Shown: positions 25,965 through 35,014 of the stretch, one piece after another
Numbering within the stretch: position 1 is the stretch's first letter
Layout: each line of letters starts with the position of its first letter
Origin: Mariniblastus sp.
Lineage (GTDB): Bacteria > Planctomycetota > Planctomycetia > Pirellulales > Pirellulaceae
Assembly: GCA_029251085.1 (NCBI GenBank)
Contig: JAQXDZ010000031.1
Coordinates: 48,977 to 112,976 of the forward strand
Reading direction: 5' to 3'
DNA length: 64,000 nucleotides
Notes under the pieces: model-generated
The model's database searches: none
Told to the model about the DNA's origin: nothing
Seen by the model: the letters and a program-made list of their open reading frames with translations, nothing else
Position numbers and translations under genes: made by a program

Positions 25965-26702
25965 TTTAAACGGGGGAGTAGACTTTTGTTAATGGCTGAC
26001 TGAGAACACGTATTATCGTAACGGTCCTTTGATTTATTGTCACTAGCTTCGCAAATTCAGCCTTTGAACGATCGCGTGCTGTTCAATTACCAACAGATTT
26101 TTAGCTCACTCCTTCAAAAGAGTTCCGTACAGCACAAATCGGCACAAACAGTTCGACAAACAAGGGTGCCGATTAACTCAATTTCATTCGGAGAAAGGCC
26201 AGTCGATGAGACCACTCGTTACTTAGAACCGGCATCTTACCTGCAATCTAGTCGAGATAGACTAACTGAAGTTTATGACTGAGGGGAATAACTCTAACGA
26301 TTGAAAGGCGTGGTTTCCCAAAGTTGTCTCTGAGATGCTTCTCATTGAGGGAAGCAGCCAGCGTTAAAGCAATCGGTCAAACCGCACTAATGCGTTGGGT
26401 TCAAGAGGTCGCCATTGCCGCAAGTCATGCTAGCAGTTTGTTGGGTGGTTGAGTGCAATTCGGTCGACTGGAAACTCCGTAGAAACCACTAAATAACAGG
26501 CTAATCGGTTCTCTGAGTAGTTTAGGAATCGAGCTTAAAGAGCAGTCGTCAAAGAGTACTTTGAATCGCGTTGACTTATTTTTGCTAATGTTTTAGCTTG
26601 CACGGTTCGGACAAGTCGGATGGATCCGCGGAGTCGAATATTTCAATCTACATCGCCAGTTGCACTAGCGCAAATTCGGCGAGAAAGACAACAGACAAAC
26701 TG
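25965..26702. other. Gene-free divergent region
   Basis: About 740 bp between divergent genes. An 81-codon plus-strand frame at 26037-26282 and an in-frame TTG extension of the glycosyltransferase from 26598 have no recognisable content or convincing ribosome binding site. Confidence 0.45.
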
Positions 26703-27557
26703 ATGAAACAACCGCTATCAGTAATCGTTCCCTGCAAAAACGAGCAGTTGAACATTCGGGCGTGCATCGAAAGTTTTTACTCGATCGCAGATGAGATAAT
26801 CATTGCTGATTCGGGGTCGACTGATGACACAATGAAAATTGCAAGCGAATATGACAAGGTTCGCATCATTGAGCGAGCCTATATCACATCAGGTGATTTC
26901 AAGAATTGGGCGATTCCTCAGGCCGCGCACGAGTGGGTGTTGATCGTCGATGCAGACGAAAGAATTAAGCCTGAGCTAGGTGATGAAATCGTGATGGAGT
27001 TGAGTCGGGGCCCGTCTTTCGACGGTTACTGGATTTATCGAGAGAATCACTTCATGGGTAAGCGTCTCCATTTTGGCGATGCAAAATCGGATGCTGTGAT
27101 CAGGTTGTTTCGCCGTGACCGGGGACGTTACACGGGGCCTAGCGACCATGGCGAAGTGCAGATCTCGAGTAAGAAGGTTGGCAAACTGCGTGAAAAAATG
27201 ACCCATTATTCAGTTTGGGATTACGATCAACTGTATGGCAAGATTCAGCGTTACACGACCCTTCAGGCCGAGCAGTGGAGCGAGCAAGGAAAAGACACAT
27301 CGTATTTTAAATTGATGGTGCGCCCGATGCTTCGGTTCATCCGGGAGTATATTTTTCAGGGTTCAATTTTGGATGGTAAAGCGGGGGTTCAGACGGCTTG
27401 GATCGCTGCGTTCTATACGTTTAATAAGCAAGCGAGGTTGTGGGCCATCAATCACGGCGTGCCTCAATGGGATCCCGATGCTATTCACTATTCTGCCATC
27501 GAACGGGAAGCGGAAGCGAATTCCGTAGACGACGACGTTGACCGCCGAGCTGCTTAG
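26703..27557 (+). CDS. Family 2 glycosyltransferase
   Basis: About 284 aa from ATG 26703. The N-terminus Val-Ile-Val-Pro-Cys-Lys-Asn-Glu and the segment Ala-Asp-Glu-Ile-Ile-Ile-Ala-Asp-Ser-Gly-Ser-Thr-Asp-Asp-Thr define the GT-A nucleotide-sugar site, and Val-Asp-Ala-Asp-Glu-Arg supplies the metal-binding DxD. The pattern is closest to the WaaE/KdtX group that modifies lipopolysaccharide core or related glycolipids. An amphipathic or hydrophobic C-terminal segment suggests peripheral membrane attachment. The start is uncertain because no good ribosome binding site precedes it. Confidence 0.85.
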   Translation: MKQPLSVIVPCKNEQLNIRACIESFYSIADEIIIADSGSTDDTMKIASEYDKVRIIERAYITSGDFKNWAIPQAAHEWVLIVDADERIKPELGDEIVMELSRGPSFDGYWIYRENHFMGKRLHFGDAKSDAVIRLFRRDRGRYTGPSDHGEVQISSKKVGKLREKMTHYSVWDYDQLYGKIQRYTTLQAEQWSEQGKDTSYFKLMVRPMLRFIREYIFQGSILDGKAGVQTAWIAAFYTFNKQARLWAINHGVPQWDPDAIHYSAIEREAEANSVDDDVDRRAA

Positions 27558-27648
27558 AATTTGGGAAATCCGTTCGAGTTAGCGTCTACTATCGTTCAAT
27601 TAAAAATTGAAATAGCGGTACTCACGCAATGGATAACGTTTCAAATGG

Positions 27649-28536
27649 CTACTTGATTAATTCAACGCCCAAGCGGTAGGTTTCCTCAGTCTCGAGGGTT
27701 AAGTCGTTGGTATGAAATAGATTTTTGATGGCCTGTTTGTGTATTTTCATTTTCAGGCCTCCGACTCCAATCGCGCCATAGCAAACGGTATTGTTTCGTT
27801 TTTCGCCCTGGTCGGTGACCGATACGCCGAATATTCCTGCAGGCGGGACGGCATTTAGATCGATCGCGACCGCCGGTGCCGGGGCGTTTGAGATCCAGCC
27901 CTTCGTCATCAATTCAATTCCTGCCGCTCCAGCGGCGAAGACAATATCGGCATCCCGGATTGACTCGCGAGTCGATTCGTCCGAACTGGTTTCGGAGGGA
28001 GAGAATTTATATCCTGTGAGTTCAGCTAACGAGTCACAGACGCCTTCTGATTTTTTTAGCGATCGCGATCCAAGCCGGATGGCAGCGGGTGGGTTGGCTG
28101 CCGAGGCAACTCCGCCGATGAGTCGTGCGATCCGTTGCCCAACGGGGCCCGTGCCTCCGAGGATGGTGATGTTCTTGCCACCTAGATCCGTTTCATTTTG
28201 TGCACACAGAACGGCTGCCGCTGCAGTTGTATTACTGCCATTGGGATCTGAAAGAAGTGATACCCTTAGGTTTCCGAAAAAACACTTTTTGGTTGCCCGG
28301 ACTAGTTCTTCCGTTGCCGCTACATTGTTGCCGCCAAAAAATAAAGCTGTATGGCAAAGGTCCTTAGAGCCGCGGGTAAACATTGCGCCATGAACGAGAG
28401 ATTCGATGTCTTCCGGTTTAACATTTGCATGGGTCAGGAGGTGGTCAATTCCCGAATCAATGGCAACAACAGAATCAAACACACTTGCATGTCGATCTGA
28501 ATCAAACTGGATTAGGATCTTTGATTTCTGACTCAT
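27649..28536 (-). CDS. Methylene-tetrahydromethanopterin dehydrogenase (MtdB/MtdC type)
   Basis: 295 aa, full length for the NAD(P)-dependent methylene-H4MPT dehydrogenases of methylotrophs and planctomycetes. Readable signatures are Phe-Asp-Ser-Asp-x-His-Ala-Ser-Val-Phe-Asp near the N-terminus, His-Gly-Ala-Met-Phe-Thr-Arg-Gly, Asp-x-Asn-Gly-Ser-Asn-Thr-Thr-Ala-Ala-Ala-Ala, and the nucleotide-binding Gly-Gly-Thr-Gly-Pro-Val-Gly. It oxidises methylene-H4MPT to methenyl-H4MPT in cytoplasmic formaldehyde oxidation. It lies downstream of fae in the same direction, but a terminator separates them. MtdB and MtdC cannot be told apart here without a tree, so no symbol is given. Confidence 0.9.
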   Translation of the reverse strand: MSQKSKILIQFDSDRHASVFDSVVAIDSGIDHLLTHANVKPEDIESLVHGAMFTRGSKDLCHTALFFGGNNVAATEELVRATKKCFFGNLRVSLLSDPNGSNTTAAAAVLCAQNETDLGGKNITILGGTGPVGQRIARLIGGVASAANPPAAIRLGSRSLKKSEGVCDSLAELTGYKFSPSETSSDESTRESIRDADIVFAAGAAGIELMTKGWISNAPAPAVAIDLNAVPPAGIFGVSVTDQGEKRNNTVCYGAIGVGGLKMKIHKQAIKNLFHTNDLTLETEETYRLGVELIK

Positions 28537-28600
28537 GGTTTAACTGGCTGGGATTAAATTTGGAGGTAGATGTTTTGCGGGTTAACTTCCGCCAATCCAT

Positions 28601-28630
28601 AAAAAAAGCCCGCACGAGATCATGCGGGCT
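28601..28630 (-). terminator. Rho-independent terminator of fae
   Basis: On the minus strand an 8-bp perfect stem (28630-28623 with 28614-28607) with an 8-nt loop is followed by seven T residues (28607-28601). It lies 19 bp after the fae stop. Confidence 0.9.
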
Positions 28631-28648
28631 CTGTTTCGGCAGTGCCGC

Positions 28649-29146
28649 TTAGAATCCGCGGTATGGATGAGCAGCTTCTTCTTTTTGAGCTACCATTTCG
28701 TCCGCTGAAGGCGAGTTATTCATGGCGTTTGCGATTGCCATTTTGGTGGCTTCGTAGTTGTAGTCATAAATCTTTTTATCGTCTTCCGCTTGCGGGTGGA
28801 TGAATACGCCGCAAACACAGACAAGATCTTCGCACTGGTCTTTTGGAATGACGCCGTCGGCGACACTGTCGGCAACAGCCTTAGCGACAGCAGCTTGTGC
28901 AGGACCGAACATTTGGACTGCTTGCTTCATGCCTTTGATGGTGACTTTGGTGACCATAACGGTCGATGGCTTGACTGCCACGTTGGGTGTCAAAACTGCT
29001 AGAAGGTTATTATGACCTTCGCTTTGTGTTGACAGTGCGTTTGCAAACGCGATGCCCACGGGACCTGATTTGCTACCGATCATCAAATCGATATGTGCAA
29101 TTTCGTTATCTGCTCCCGCGAGTGCTTCACCAATGTGCATCGACAT
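28649..29146 (-). CDS. fae: Formaldehyde-activating enzyme
   Basis: 165 aa from ATG 29146, preceded by AGGAG (29153-29157) at ideal spacing; upstream codons in the same frame are not needed. The sequence matches Fae end to end: Ile-Gly-Glu-Ala-Leu, then Glu-Ile-Ala-His-Ile-Asp-Leu-Met-Ile-Gly (catalytic His18), Gly-His-Asn-Asn-Leu-Leu-Ala-Val, Pro-Ser-Thr-Val-Met-Val-Thr-Lys-Val-Thr, and Gly-Pro-Ala-Gln-Ala-Ala-Val-Ala. It condenses formaldehyde with tetrahydromethanopterin to methylene-H4MPT, feeding the neighbouring dehydrogenase. The gene has its own terminator and shares a 190-bp divergent region with the ATP-grasp gene. Confidence 0.96.
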   Translation of the reverse strand: MSMHIGEALAGADNEIAHIDLMIGSKSGPVGIAFANALSTQSEGHNNLLAVLTPNVAVKPSTVMVTKVTIKGMKQAVQMFGPAQAAVAKAVADSVADGVIPKDQCEDLVCVCGVFIHPQAEDDKKIYDYNYEATKMAIANAMNNSPSADEMVAQKEEAAHPYRGF

Positions 29147-29337
29147 GGGATTCTCCTGTTCAAATTTTGAGTTATTGTGATCTGATGTCCGAGCGTACCA
29201 AAGACGACGTCGATGAACGTTTCGAGTCCAATAAGTTATCAAACGGTGCGCCCGTTGCCAACTAGCCAACGAAGGACCTGTTAAAAATAGATAAGGTAAT
29301 TTGCGAACCTTTTCCGTACGTAATGTAGCTAAAACTG

Positions 29338-30624
29338 ATGGATAATCCCCAAAAATTTCGACTACTGATTGTCGCTGCGAGCGCACGTGCATGGATTCAC
29401 AGCGCAGAAATCGCGGGATTCGACGTAACGGCGTTTGATTTTTTCAGTGATTGGGATTCCCGAGGTGATGGGGAGTCGTGCGGTTGTTCGTCTCAGGTAA
29501 GTTGGAGGCAGGATCCGACAAGGACTGTCGTTCGCCTAGAGTGTTTTGAAGATCTGTTACTGCAAAAAAATTTAGATTTAATTTCGGGCTGCGACTACGC
29601 GATTTTTGCGGGAGGGCTTGAGAATAACCCTTCCATTATCGAGGCCTTGGCCTCTCACGTGTCTGTATTGGGACCGGATGCAAGGCAGCACGCTCGATTG
29701 AGTGACACAGTCAAAGTTCTTACTTGGTTGAAGACAATGGGATACCAGGTCCCAGAGTCGAGCTGTCAATTAGGGGCGGATGCCTCTCCGAGAGAGTGGT
29801 TGAAAAAATCGTTCCGATCGTCAAGTGGTTTAGGCATCCAACGCGCCACCGAAGAGGATGCCGGTTCGGAGAGCCGGTTGCACTACTTTCAGAGAGAGGT
29901 TCAGGGCGAAAATTTTTCTGGGGTTTTCATTTCCATGCCTCAAATTGGAGCGGACGGAGGTACAGCACTTGTGGGCTGGACTCGCCAGCTGGTTAATGAG
30001 CAATGGTGTGGCGCTGGCGAGTTTCGGTATTGTGGTTCGATTGGTCCTTTGCCGATTCAGGAAAGTCTAAAAGAACAAATAGAGACGATAGGCTGCGCGA
30101 TCGCCGAGCAATACGGAATTGTCGGTGCGTGGGGAATAGATTTTCTAGTCGATGGCAGCACCGCCTGGCCGGTTGATTTAAATATTCGCTTAACCGCATC
30201 GATGGAAATTATTGATGGTGGCAACCGAGACACCAGTACCCTTTACCGTAGTGTTGTCGATCTCCACGTTCTCGCCTGTCTTGGGAACTTGGATATGCAG
30301 CGACTGAGGCGGTCAACTGATTTGACTGGATTAGAAAGCGATGCTTGTTTTGGCAAGTCGATTGTGTTTTATGATGGAGAAGATCCGGTCCGAATCACGG
30401 AAGCTGTCCATCGGCAATTAGTTTCTCAATGGCGTCTAATTGGCGAGCTGGAGCCTGGTCAAATTGGGGTGGCTGATATTCCGAACGAAGGAGAGTTGAT
30501 TAGACCGGGGCAACCGATCTGCACAATTCTCGTCAAGCAAGACTCACGCCGTGTGGTAGATATTCTCAAATTAGCAACAGAGGGGATTCGCCAAACGTTG
30601 TTGCAATTGGGGTCGGAACAATAA
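29338..30624 (+). CDS. ATP-grasp protein of the H4MPT/C1 gene group
   Basis: 428 aa, divergent from fae. The N-terminus resembles a Rossmann-like pre-ATP-grasp domain (Leu-Leu-Ile-Val-Ala-Ala-Ser-Ala-Arg). A middle ATP-grasp region shows Trp-Leu-Lys-Lys with Ser-Ser-Gly-Leu-Gly-Ile, then Trp-Gly-Ile-Asp-Phe-Leu-Val-Asp and Pro-Val-Asp-Leu-Asn-Ile-Arg-Leu-Thr-Ala-Ser, the usual metal- and phosphate-binding Asp/Asn pattern. ATP-grasp proteins of this type occur in methylotroph H4MPT gene clusters and are thought to be involved in cofactor synthesis or modification. The exact reaction is not known, and the link here rests on position and on recollection of those clusters. Confidence 0.75.
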   Translation: MDNPQKFRLLIVAASARAWIHSAEIAGFDVTAFDFFSDWDSRGDGESCGCSSQVSWRQDPTRTVVRLECFEDLLLQKNLDLISGCDYAIFAGGLENNPSIIEALASHVSVLGPDARQHARLSDTVKVLTWLKTMGYQVPESSCQLGADASPREWLKKSFRSSSGLGIQRATEEDAGSESRLHYFQREVQGENFSGVFISMPQIGADGGTALVGWTRQLVNEQWCGAGEFRYCGSIGPLPIQESLKEQIETIGCAIAEQYGIVGAWGIDFLVDGSTAWPVDLNIRLTASMEIIDGGNRDTSTLYRSVVDLHVLACLGNLDMQRLRRSTDLTGLESDACFGKSIVFYDGEDPVRITEAVHRQLVSQWRLIGELEPGQIGVADIPNEGELIRPGQPICTILVKQDSRRVVDILKLATEGIRQTLLQLGSEQ

Positions 30625-30626
30625 AA

Positions 30627-30650
30627 AAAGCTGTCCATTGGGACAGCTTT
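30627..30650 (-). terminator. Terminator between ATP-grasp and rimI genes
   Basis: A perfect 10-bp stem (30627-30636 with 30641-30650) with a 4-nt ATTG loop sits between convergent genes. On the minus strand it is followed by seven T residues in total, so it chiefly ends rimI; on the plus strand only three T residues follow, giving weaker termination of the ATP-grasp gene. Confidence 0.88.
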
Positions 30651-30677
30651 CTTGAGGTAATTTGATTCAGCGTTGCC

Positions 30678-31199
30678 TTAGCCAGCCATTCGTCGAATTC
30701 GATTGACAGGTTCGAGTGGCTGCGAAGTTTCGCTTTTGAAACGATATTGCATGACGTAGGCGTCTTCGACGGTGTCGTCATAATAATCTCGCAATAGCGA
30801 GATTGCTCGGAAGTCGAGGTTTTTGAAGAACATTTGGGCCGCGAGATTTGTTTCTCGGATCTCAAGAATGATTCGGTTTCTGCGCTGTTGGGATAGCTTT
30901 CCAACAAGTTTGTTGACCATTTGCATGCCAACTCCTCGTCGCCGAATGTCGGGACGAACTGAAAAATTAAGCACGTGCAGTTGATCTTTGTGTAACTCGT
31001 AAATCATAAAGCCGACGACGCGTTCATCGTATTCGGCAACCATGCCGATGCAGTTTCGTTGTCGTAGGCAGCGGATGAAATCTTCTTCAGACCATGGGAA
31101 TTCGAAGCTTGACTTCTCGATGCTTAGGACTTCTGGCATATCCCTTCGGATCATCCAGCGGATATGCACGTTTATCTCAAAATTATTATTCGAATCCAT
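30678..31199 (-). CDS. rimI: GNAT N-acetyltransferase, RimI-like
   Basis: About 173 aa from ATG 31199 (AGGACG upstream); an upstream in-frame start at 31229 lacks support. GNAT fold with the RimI-type opening (Ile-Arg-Arg-Asp-Met-Pro-Glu-Val-Leu-x-Ile-Glu, Phe-Pro-Trp-Ser-Glu-Glu-Asp-Phe) and the acetyl-CoA loop Arg-Arg-Arg-Gly-Val-Gly-Met-Gln-Met. RimI acetylates the N-terminal alanine of ribosomal protein S18 and related N-termini. A C-terminal extension of about 20 residues after the core is extra. Confidence 0.85.
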   Translation of the reverse strand: MDSNNNFEINVHIRWMIRRDMPEVLSIEKSSFEFPWSEEDFIRCLRQRNCIGMVAEYDERVVGFMIYELHKDQLHVLNFSVRPDIRRRGVGMQMVNKLVGKLSQQRRNRIILEIRETNLAAQMFFKNLDFRAISLLRDYYDDTVEDAYVMQYRFKSETSQPLEPVNRIRRMAG

Positions 31200-31937
31200 C
31201 AACTGACGTCCTTTGTCATAACTGAACAACTGCCCTGTTCTTCAGTTTGTGGTTGGCTTCCTATCCATTTCCTAGCGATTTGGTCGACCGCTACGCTCTT
31301 CAGGTAACCCAATAGAACAACCACGCACCGAAACCGTGTTTTAATCATCGGCTTCTTGGCACGTCTTTGTGCACTTCGGAACCCTGATCTTCAAAACGAA
31401 TCAGGTACTCGCTTGTCGATCGCAGAACTAAAGAGTAGCAGATCGAAAAAATACTGCCTAGATTGATACTGTTCGGTAAAAAGCGTGTTTTTGAGCAATG
31501 TGCTTCGATATTTAATATCGCTTTTTTGATTTCAGTTTGGTACTGGCAATGCAGTGTCCGCTAGCGAATTGGCCAATGGTTGGTAGCGGCCAAAAGGACC
31601 GATGAACTTGTTGGATTTATTGGTAGGGAGAGTCGAGTGGTTCCGCGTGGTGCTGATGCCAGCCAATTTCTGGTTGACGGGACAGCCGTCGGAAAAGGTA
31701 GTTCGACAGAGTGGGAACAGGGCTGTTTTTCGAACTGGATAACTTCGTTTGTCAGCAGTTTGATGGACTTAGAGAAAATTCTCTTCCGACGTTTTTTGAC
31801 ACGGGAAATGGGAGAATGCCAGGGATTTGATGGCTTAGCCGGTGCGAGAAAAACACTAAATTGGTAAAACAGGTGGCGAGACGTTGGGGTATGAGTTGCT
31901 AGTACATTAAAAAAATTGAAAAGTTCGTTAGGGCGTA
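31200..31937. other. Gene-free stretch
   Basis: About 740 bp between divergent genes. A 95-codon frame at 31580-31867 shows no family resemblance and no good ribosome binding site. No repeats or terminators were recognised. Confidence 0.45.
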
Positions 31938-33734
31938 ATGATTAATAAGACAGACAGGTTTGCCAATTTGGCAAAAACGATGATCATTTTCTCAATGGTC
32001 TTGATGATTAGTGGTTGTGGTGGTCCCGATGTCGTTGAAGGAGTCCCACGGGGGAATTCCAATCCTGCGAAGTTCAATGTTGGCCCTAGCGACACAGAAC
32101 CTCGGTCGGAAATAGGCAAGGAATTGGCTTTTATTCCGGCGAACTTTAGCGGCCTATTAAGGGTTAACGCAGCGGGGGTTCTTCTTGATCCAGCGTTAGC
32201 GGAGTTACCCTGGGATTCCGTGCAAAAGGAGCTTGGCTCGGTCGTTGGCGAGCAAAACGCAGACCTTAAGAATTTACGTTACCTTTGGGTTTTTCTGGAC
32301 AAAGAGTTGCCGTTCCTTGGGGGCGATTCAGGCGGAGGCTTGCCCTTGGTTGTCGTTCTGGAATTTATCCAACCGCCGGAACTGTCTGCCATTCCAGACA
32401 AATTCGAGCTTGCGGTGGCGGAGCCGAATTTTTCTGAAACTGAAAATGGTAAAAAACCGCCTCGAGACGGTGCACCTGAAATTGTTGTCAAGGCGATCGA
32501 TGCGAACCGGATTGCCATTGGTAGTTCAGCGCTCGTTGGCAAATTTAATGGAAAGCAAAATCGGTCTCTGATCGCGTCCGAGCTAGAGGCGATGGAATCC
32601 AGTAATGACATTCAGGGAATCGTGGATGTTACCGCTTACCGGAGCATGTTTGAAATGGTGACAGGGATGGCGAACGCGTTTGGCGCGCCAAGTCTTGGTC
32701 CGATAGCTCGTTTGCCAGAAGAGCTGCGGAAAATTGAATTGTCTGCCTCCATTTCCGGAGAAGAAATGGTGGAGCTTACCGCCGCTTTTGAGGACGAGGA
32801 ATTTGTCCAGGAAATCGCAGTGATTCTTAATGATCAATTAGAGCAGATGCTTTCAGCCAACCAGGGAAACGGTTCTAAAGGTGGTTCGCCGATTGGTCGT
32901 TTGGGTGGCTTTCCGGGAAGAGATGGGGAGCCGATGCTCGTGCCGACAATGATGGAACCGTTGGCTGCCGTTGCCGCGGAAATCAGCGACTCTGATTTGG
33001 TGTCGTTGGCGATGGCATCCGATCAGTTGACTTTAAAAATGAAACGACCAAAAAATCTAAATCAATTGATCAAAGCAATTGTCGAGGATGGTGTGAAGCA
33101 ATCGGAACTTTCCAACCGTCAGCAGAGCCTCCAAGCAATTGCAGCAGCACTCAAAACCTATCATTCAGAGAATGGTTTTCTTCCACCAGCGGGTTGGGTT
33201 TCCGATCCAGAAAGCAAGGCGAGGCCGCAGTTTAATTGGCGAGTCGGTTTGCTGCCTGAGTTGGGTGAACAGGAGTTATATGACCAGTTCGATTTTTCAC
33301 TCCCGTGGGATGCGCCGGAAAATCAAAAGGTCGCTCAGAAAATGCCGGCTGTCTTTGCAGGGACTTCATCGCTTGATGGTGATGACGGAGCGAAGGGGAC
33401 GACTACCAATCTGAGGGTGATTGGTGGAAAGTTAGGCGTTTACAAAAGCGATGAACCGCCTGTCTTAGAGGATGTCTCTGACAAAGCCATATGGACCTCG
33501 GTCGTGATTGAATGTGCCGCTGGAGATGCCGTGCAATGGACGAAACCCGGCTCACTGGCATTGGCTGAAATTACGCCCAGTCGGTTCGGTCGGTCGGGTG
33601 AAAATGGCGTGATGTTTATTGACGGCCGGTTTTCTGTAAGAGTCGTGCGAAAAGATGACGATTTGATATCAGCCGTGATCACAACCGACGGTGGTGAGAA
33701 GCTGAAATCGAAGGACTTTATCAAACTAAAGTAA
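31938..33734 (+). CDS. Lipoprotein with C-terminal DUF1559-like domain
   Basis: 598 aa. Lipoprotein signal with lipobox Ile-Ser-Gly-Cys (Cys27). The middle 350 residues are unlike any family recognised. From about residue 390 the sequence follows the planctomycete DUF1559 pattern: Ser-Leu-Gln-Ala-Ile-Ala-Ala-Ala-Leu-Lys-Thr-Tyr-His, Gly-Phe-Leu-Pro-Pro-Ala, Asn-Trp-Arg-Val-Gly-Leu-Leu-Pro-Glu-Leu, and Leu-Tyr-Asp-Gln-Phe-Asp-Phe-x-x-Pro-Trp-Asp. Normal DUF1559 proteins begin with a pilin-like helix; here that helix is replaced by a lipidated domain, so it is probably an envelope-anchored relative rather than a pseudopilin. It is transcribed alone. Confidence 0.75.
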   Translation: MINKTDRFANLAKTMIIFSMVLMISGCGGPDVVEGVPRGNSNPAKFNVGPSDTEPRSEIGKELAFIPANFSGLLRVNAAGVLLDPALAELPWDSVQKELGSVVGEQNADLKNLRYLWVFLDKELPFLGGDSGGGLPLVVVLEFIQPPELSAIPDKFELAVAEPNFSETENGKKPPRDGAPEIVVKAIDANRIAIGSSALVGKFNGKQNRSLIASELEAMESSNDIQGIVDVTAYRSMFEMVTGMANAFGAPSLGPIARLPEELRKIELSASISGEEMVELTAAFEDEEFVQEIAVILNDQLEQMLSANQGNGSKGGSPIGRLGGFPGRDGEPMLVPTMMEPLAAVAAEISDSDLVSLAMASDQLTLKMKRPKNLNQLIKAIVEDGVKQSELSNRQQSLQAIAAALKTYHSENGFLPPAGWVSDPESKARPQFNWRVGLLPELGEQELYDQFDFSLPWDAPENQKVAQKMPAVFAGTSSLDGDDGAKGTTTNLRVIGGKLGVYKSDEPPVLEDVSDKAIWTSVVIECAAGDAVQWTKPGSLALAEITPSRFGRSGENGVMFIDGRFSVRVVRKDDDLISAVITTDGGEKLKSKDFIKLK

Positions 33735-33750
33735 GTTCGAATAGAATTGC

Positions 33751-33790
33751 GCAAAGTGAATTCTGCAAAGTGAATTCTGCAAAGTGAATA
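33751..33790. repeat. 14-bp tandem repeat, almost three copies
   Basis: GCAAAGTGAATTCT is present at 33751-33764 and 33765-33778, with a third truncated and altered copy at 33779-33790. It begins 17 bp after the stop of the lipoprotein gene, in non-coding DNA. Confidence 0.9.
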
Positions 33791-33931
33791 GCACGAAGAG
33801 TTAGCTCAGGCTTGACGGGGGCGGCGAGCGTTGGCTGCCGAAAAAGCCTGCTGATTCATTTGATTTCAATTGCGATTGTTGGCTTGGCGTTGGCCGAACG
33901 CGTTAATTCAAACTTTCTTATATTCCGTGAT

Positions 33932-35014
33932 TTACTGAGGTTTGAATATGCTCGAACGAACGCATGTTTTATTCCACTCAACGCCAAGCATCATGCAATT
34001 GATGCCGGATCCGATGCCGAGCATGGCAACGCGCTGACCGGGGGTTATGAATTCTTTCTCGCAGGCGACGGCCATCGTAATCGGCAGAGCTGCAGCTCCA
34101 GTGTTACCGAGCCACGGAAATGTGGAGTAATCGAGGTCTGGGTTGATTCCGAGAGATTGCAGCATCAGTTTCTGATGAGCCACGCCAACTTGATGACAAA
34201 TGACGCGATCGATATCTGGAATACTCCATTGACTTTGTTCGAGGAAATCGGGCAGCGTCGCGACACCGGTCTCTACACCGTGATGCATTAATTTTTCAGA
34301 ATCAGTTTTCATCAAGGGCTGCATTTCAACGCCAGCCTGATCGTTGTGGCTTTGGCAAAGGTCGTGGAATTGCGTATTTGCATTCACGGCTGCCGCGACA
34401 AGGCGATTTTGAGTTTGGCTGATCGAAGCGTGGGTAAGAAGCACGGCACAGCTTGCCGATCCAATGGTGAGGCTGGCAACGGCAGATTTAATCGATTTAC
34501 GTGTCAGCGAAGTGTCTCGATTTAAGGTATTGATCGTGGTTTCCACTAATTGACGGCCACCTTCAGAGCCGACCACGAGAGCCGCTTCGATCTGGCCGAG
34601 TTGGATCATGTTAGCCGCTTGCACAACGCCGGTGAGAATTCCAAGGCACGCATTTGAAACATCAAAAATCAGGCATTTACGGGGAAGTCCGAGTTGGTTG
34701 TGAACAGTACACGCGGTAGCCGGTTCGAGAAAATCCCTGCAAACGGATCCGTGAATGAGGCTGCCGACCCGTGAGGGGTCGAAATCAGCGGCCTCAAGAG
34801 CCAAACGAGCACTGTTTTGACTCAATTCACTAGGTTTTGTTTCGCGGGGCCAGAATCGCCTCTCCTTGATTCCCGTCATTAATTCCAGCCGTCCTTCGGG
34901 AAGTCTTAGACGCTTGTAAATGGGCTCCAATTTCGCTTCTAAAGTGGCTGAATCCCAAATTTCTTCGGGAATTGTATAGCCAAATGACTCAATGCAGACG
35001 TCGGTGTATTGCAT
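33932..35014 (-). CDS. 3-oxoacyl-ACP synthase III (KAS III)-like enzyme
   Basis: 360 aa of thiolase fold. The KAS III triad is readable: Cys123 in Ser-Asn-Ala-Cys-Leu-Gly, His274 in Ile-Cys-His-Gln-Val-Gly, and Asn304 in Gly-Asn-Thr-Gly-Ala-Ala-Ala. So it should condense an acyl primer with a malonyl or similar extender, or transfer acyl groups. It is more divergent than housekeeping FabH (Glu-Arg-Arg-Phe-Trp in place of the usual Arg-(Arg)-Ile motif) and is not next to acpP, fabD or fabG, so it is more likely a special-purpose paralogue, for example in hydrocarbon, ladderane-like or secondary lipid synthesis; that is speculative. Confidence 0.82.
   Translation of the reverse strand: MQYTDVCIESFGYTIPEEIWDSATLEAKLEPIYKRLRLPEGRLELMTGIKERRFWPRETKPSELSQNSARLALEAADFDPSRVGSLIHGSVCRDFLEPATACTVHNQLGLPRKCLIFDVSNACLGILTGVVQAANMIQLGQIEAALVVGSEGGRQLVETTINTLNRDTSLTRKSIKSAVASLTIGSASCAVLLTHASISQTQNRLVAAAVNANTQFHDLCQSHNDQAGVEMQPLMKTDSEKLMHHGVETGVATLPDFLEQSQWSIPDIDRVICHQVGVAHQKLMLQSLGINPDLDYSTFPWLGNTGAAALPITMAVACEKEFITPGQRVAMLGIGSGINCMMLGVEWNKTCVRSSIFKPQ

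Noticed and set aside
26037..26282. 81-codon plus-strand frame in the divergent gap
   Set aside because: No start signal and no recognisable content.
31580..31867. 95-codon plus-strand frame upstream of the DUF1559-like lipoprotein
   Set aside because: No family resemblance, no ribosome binding site, low-information sequence.
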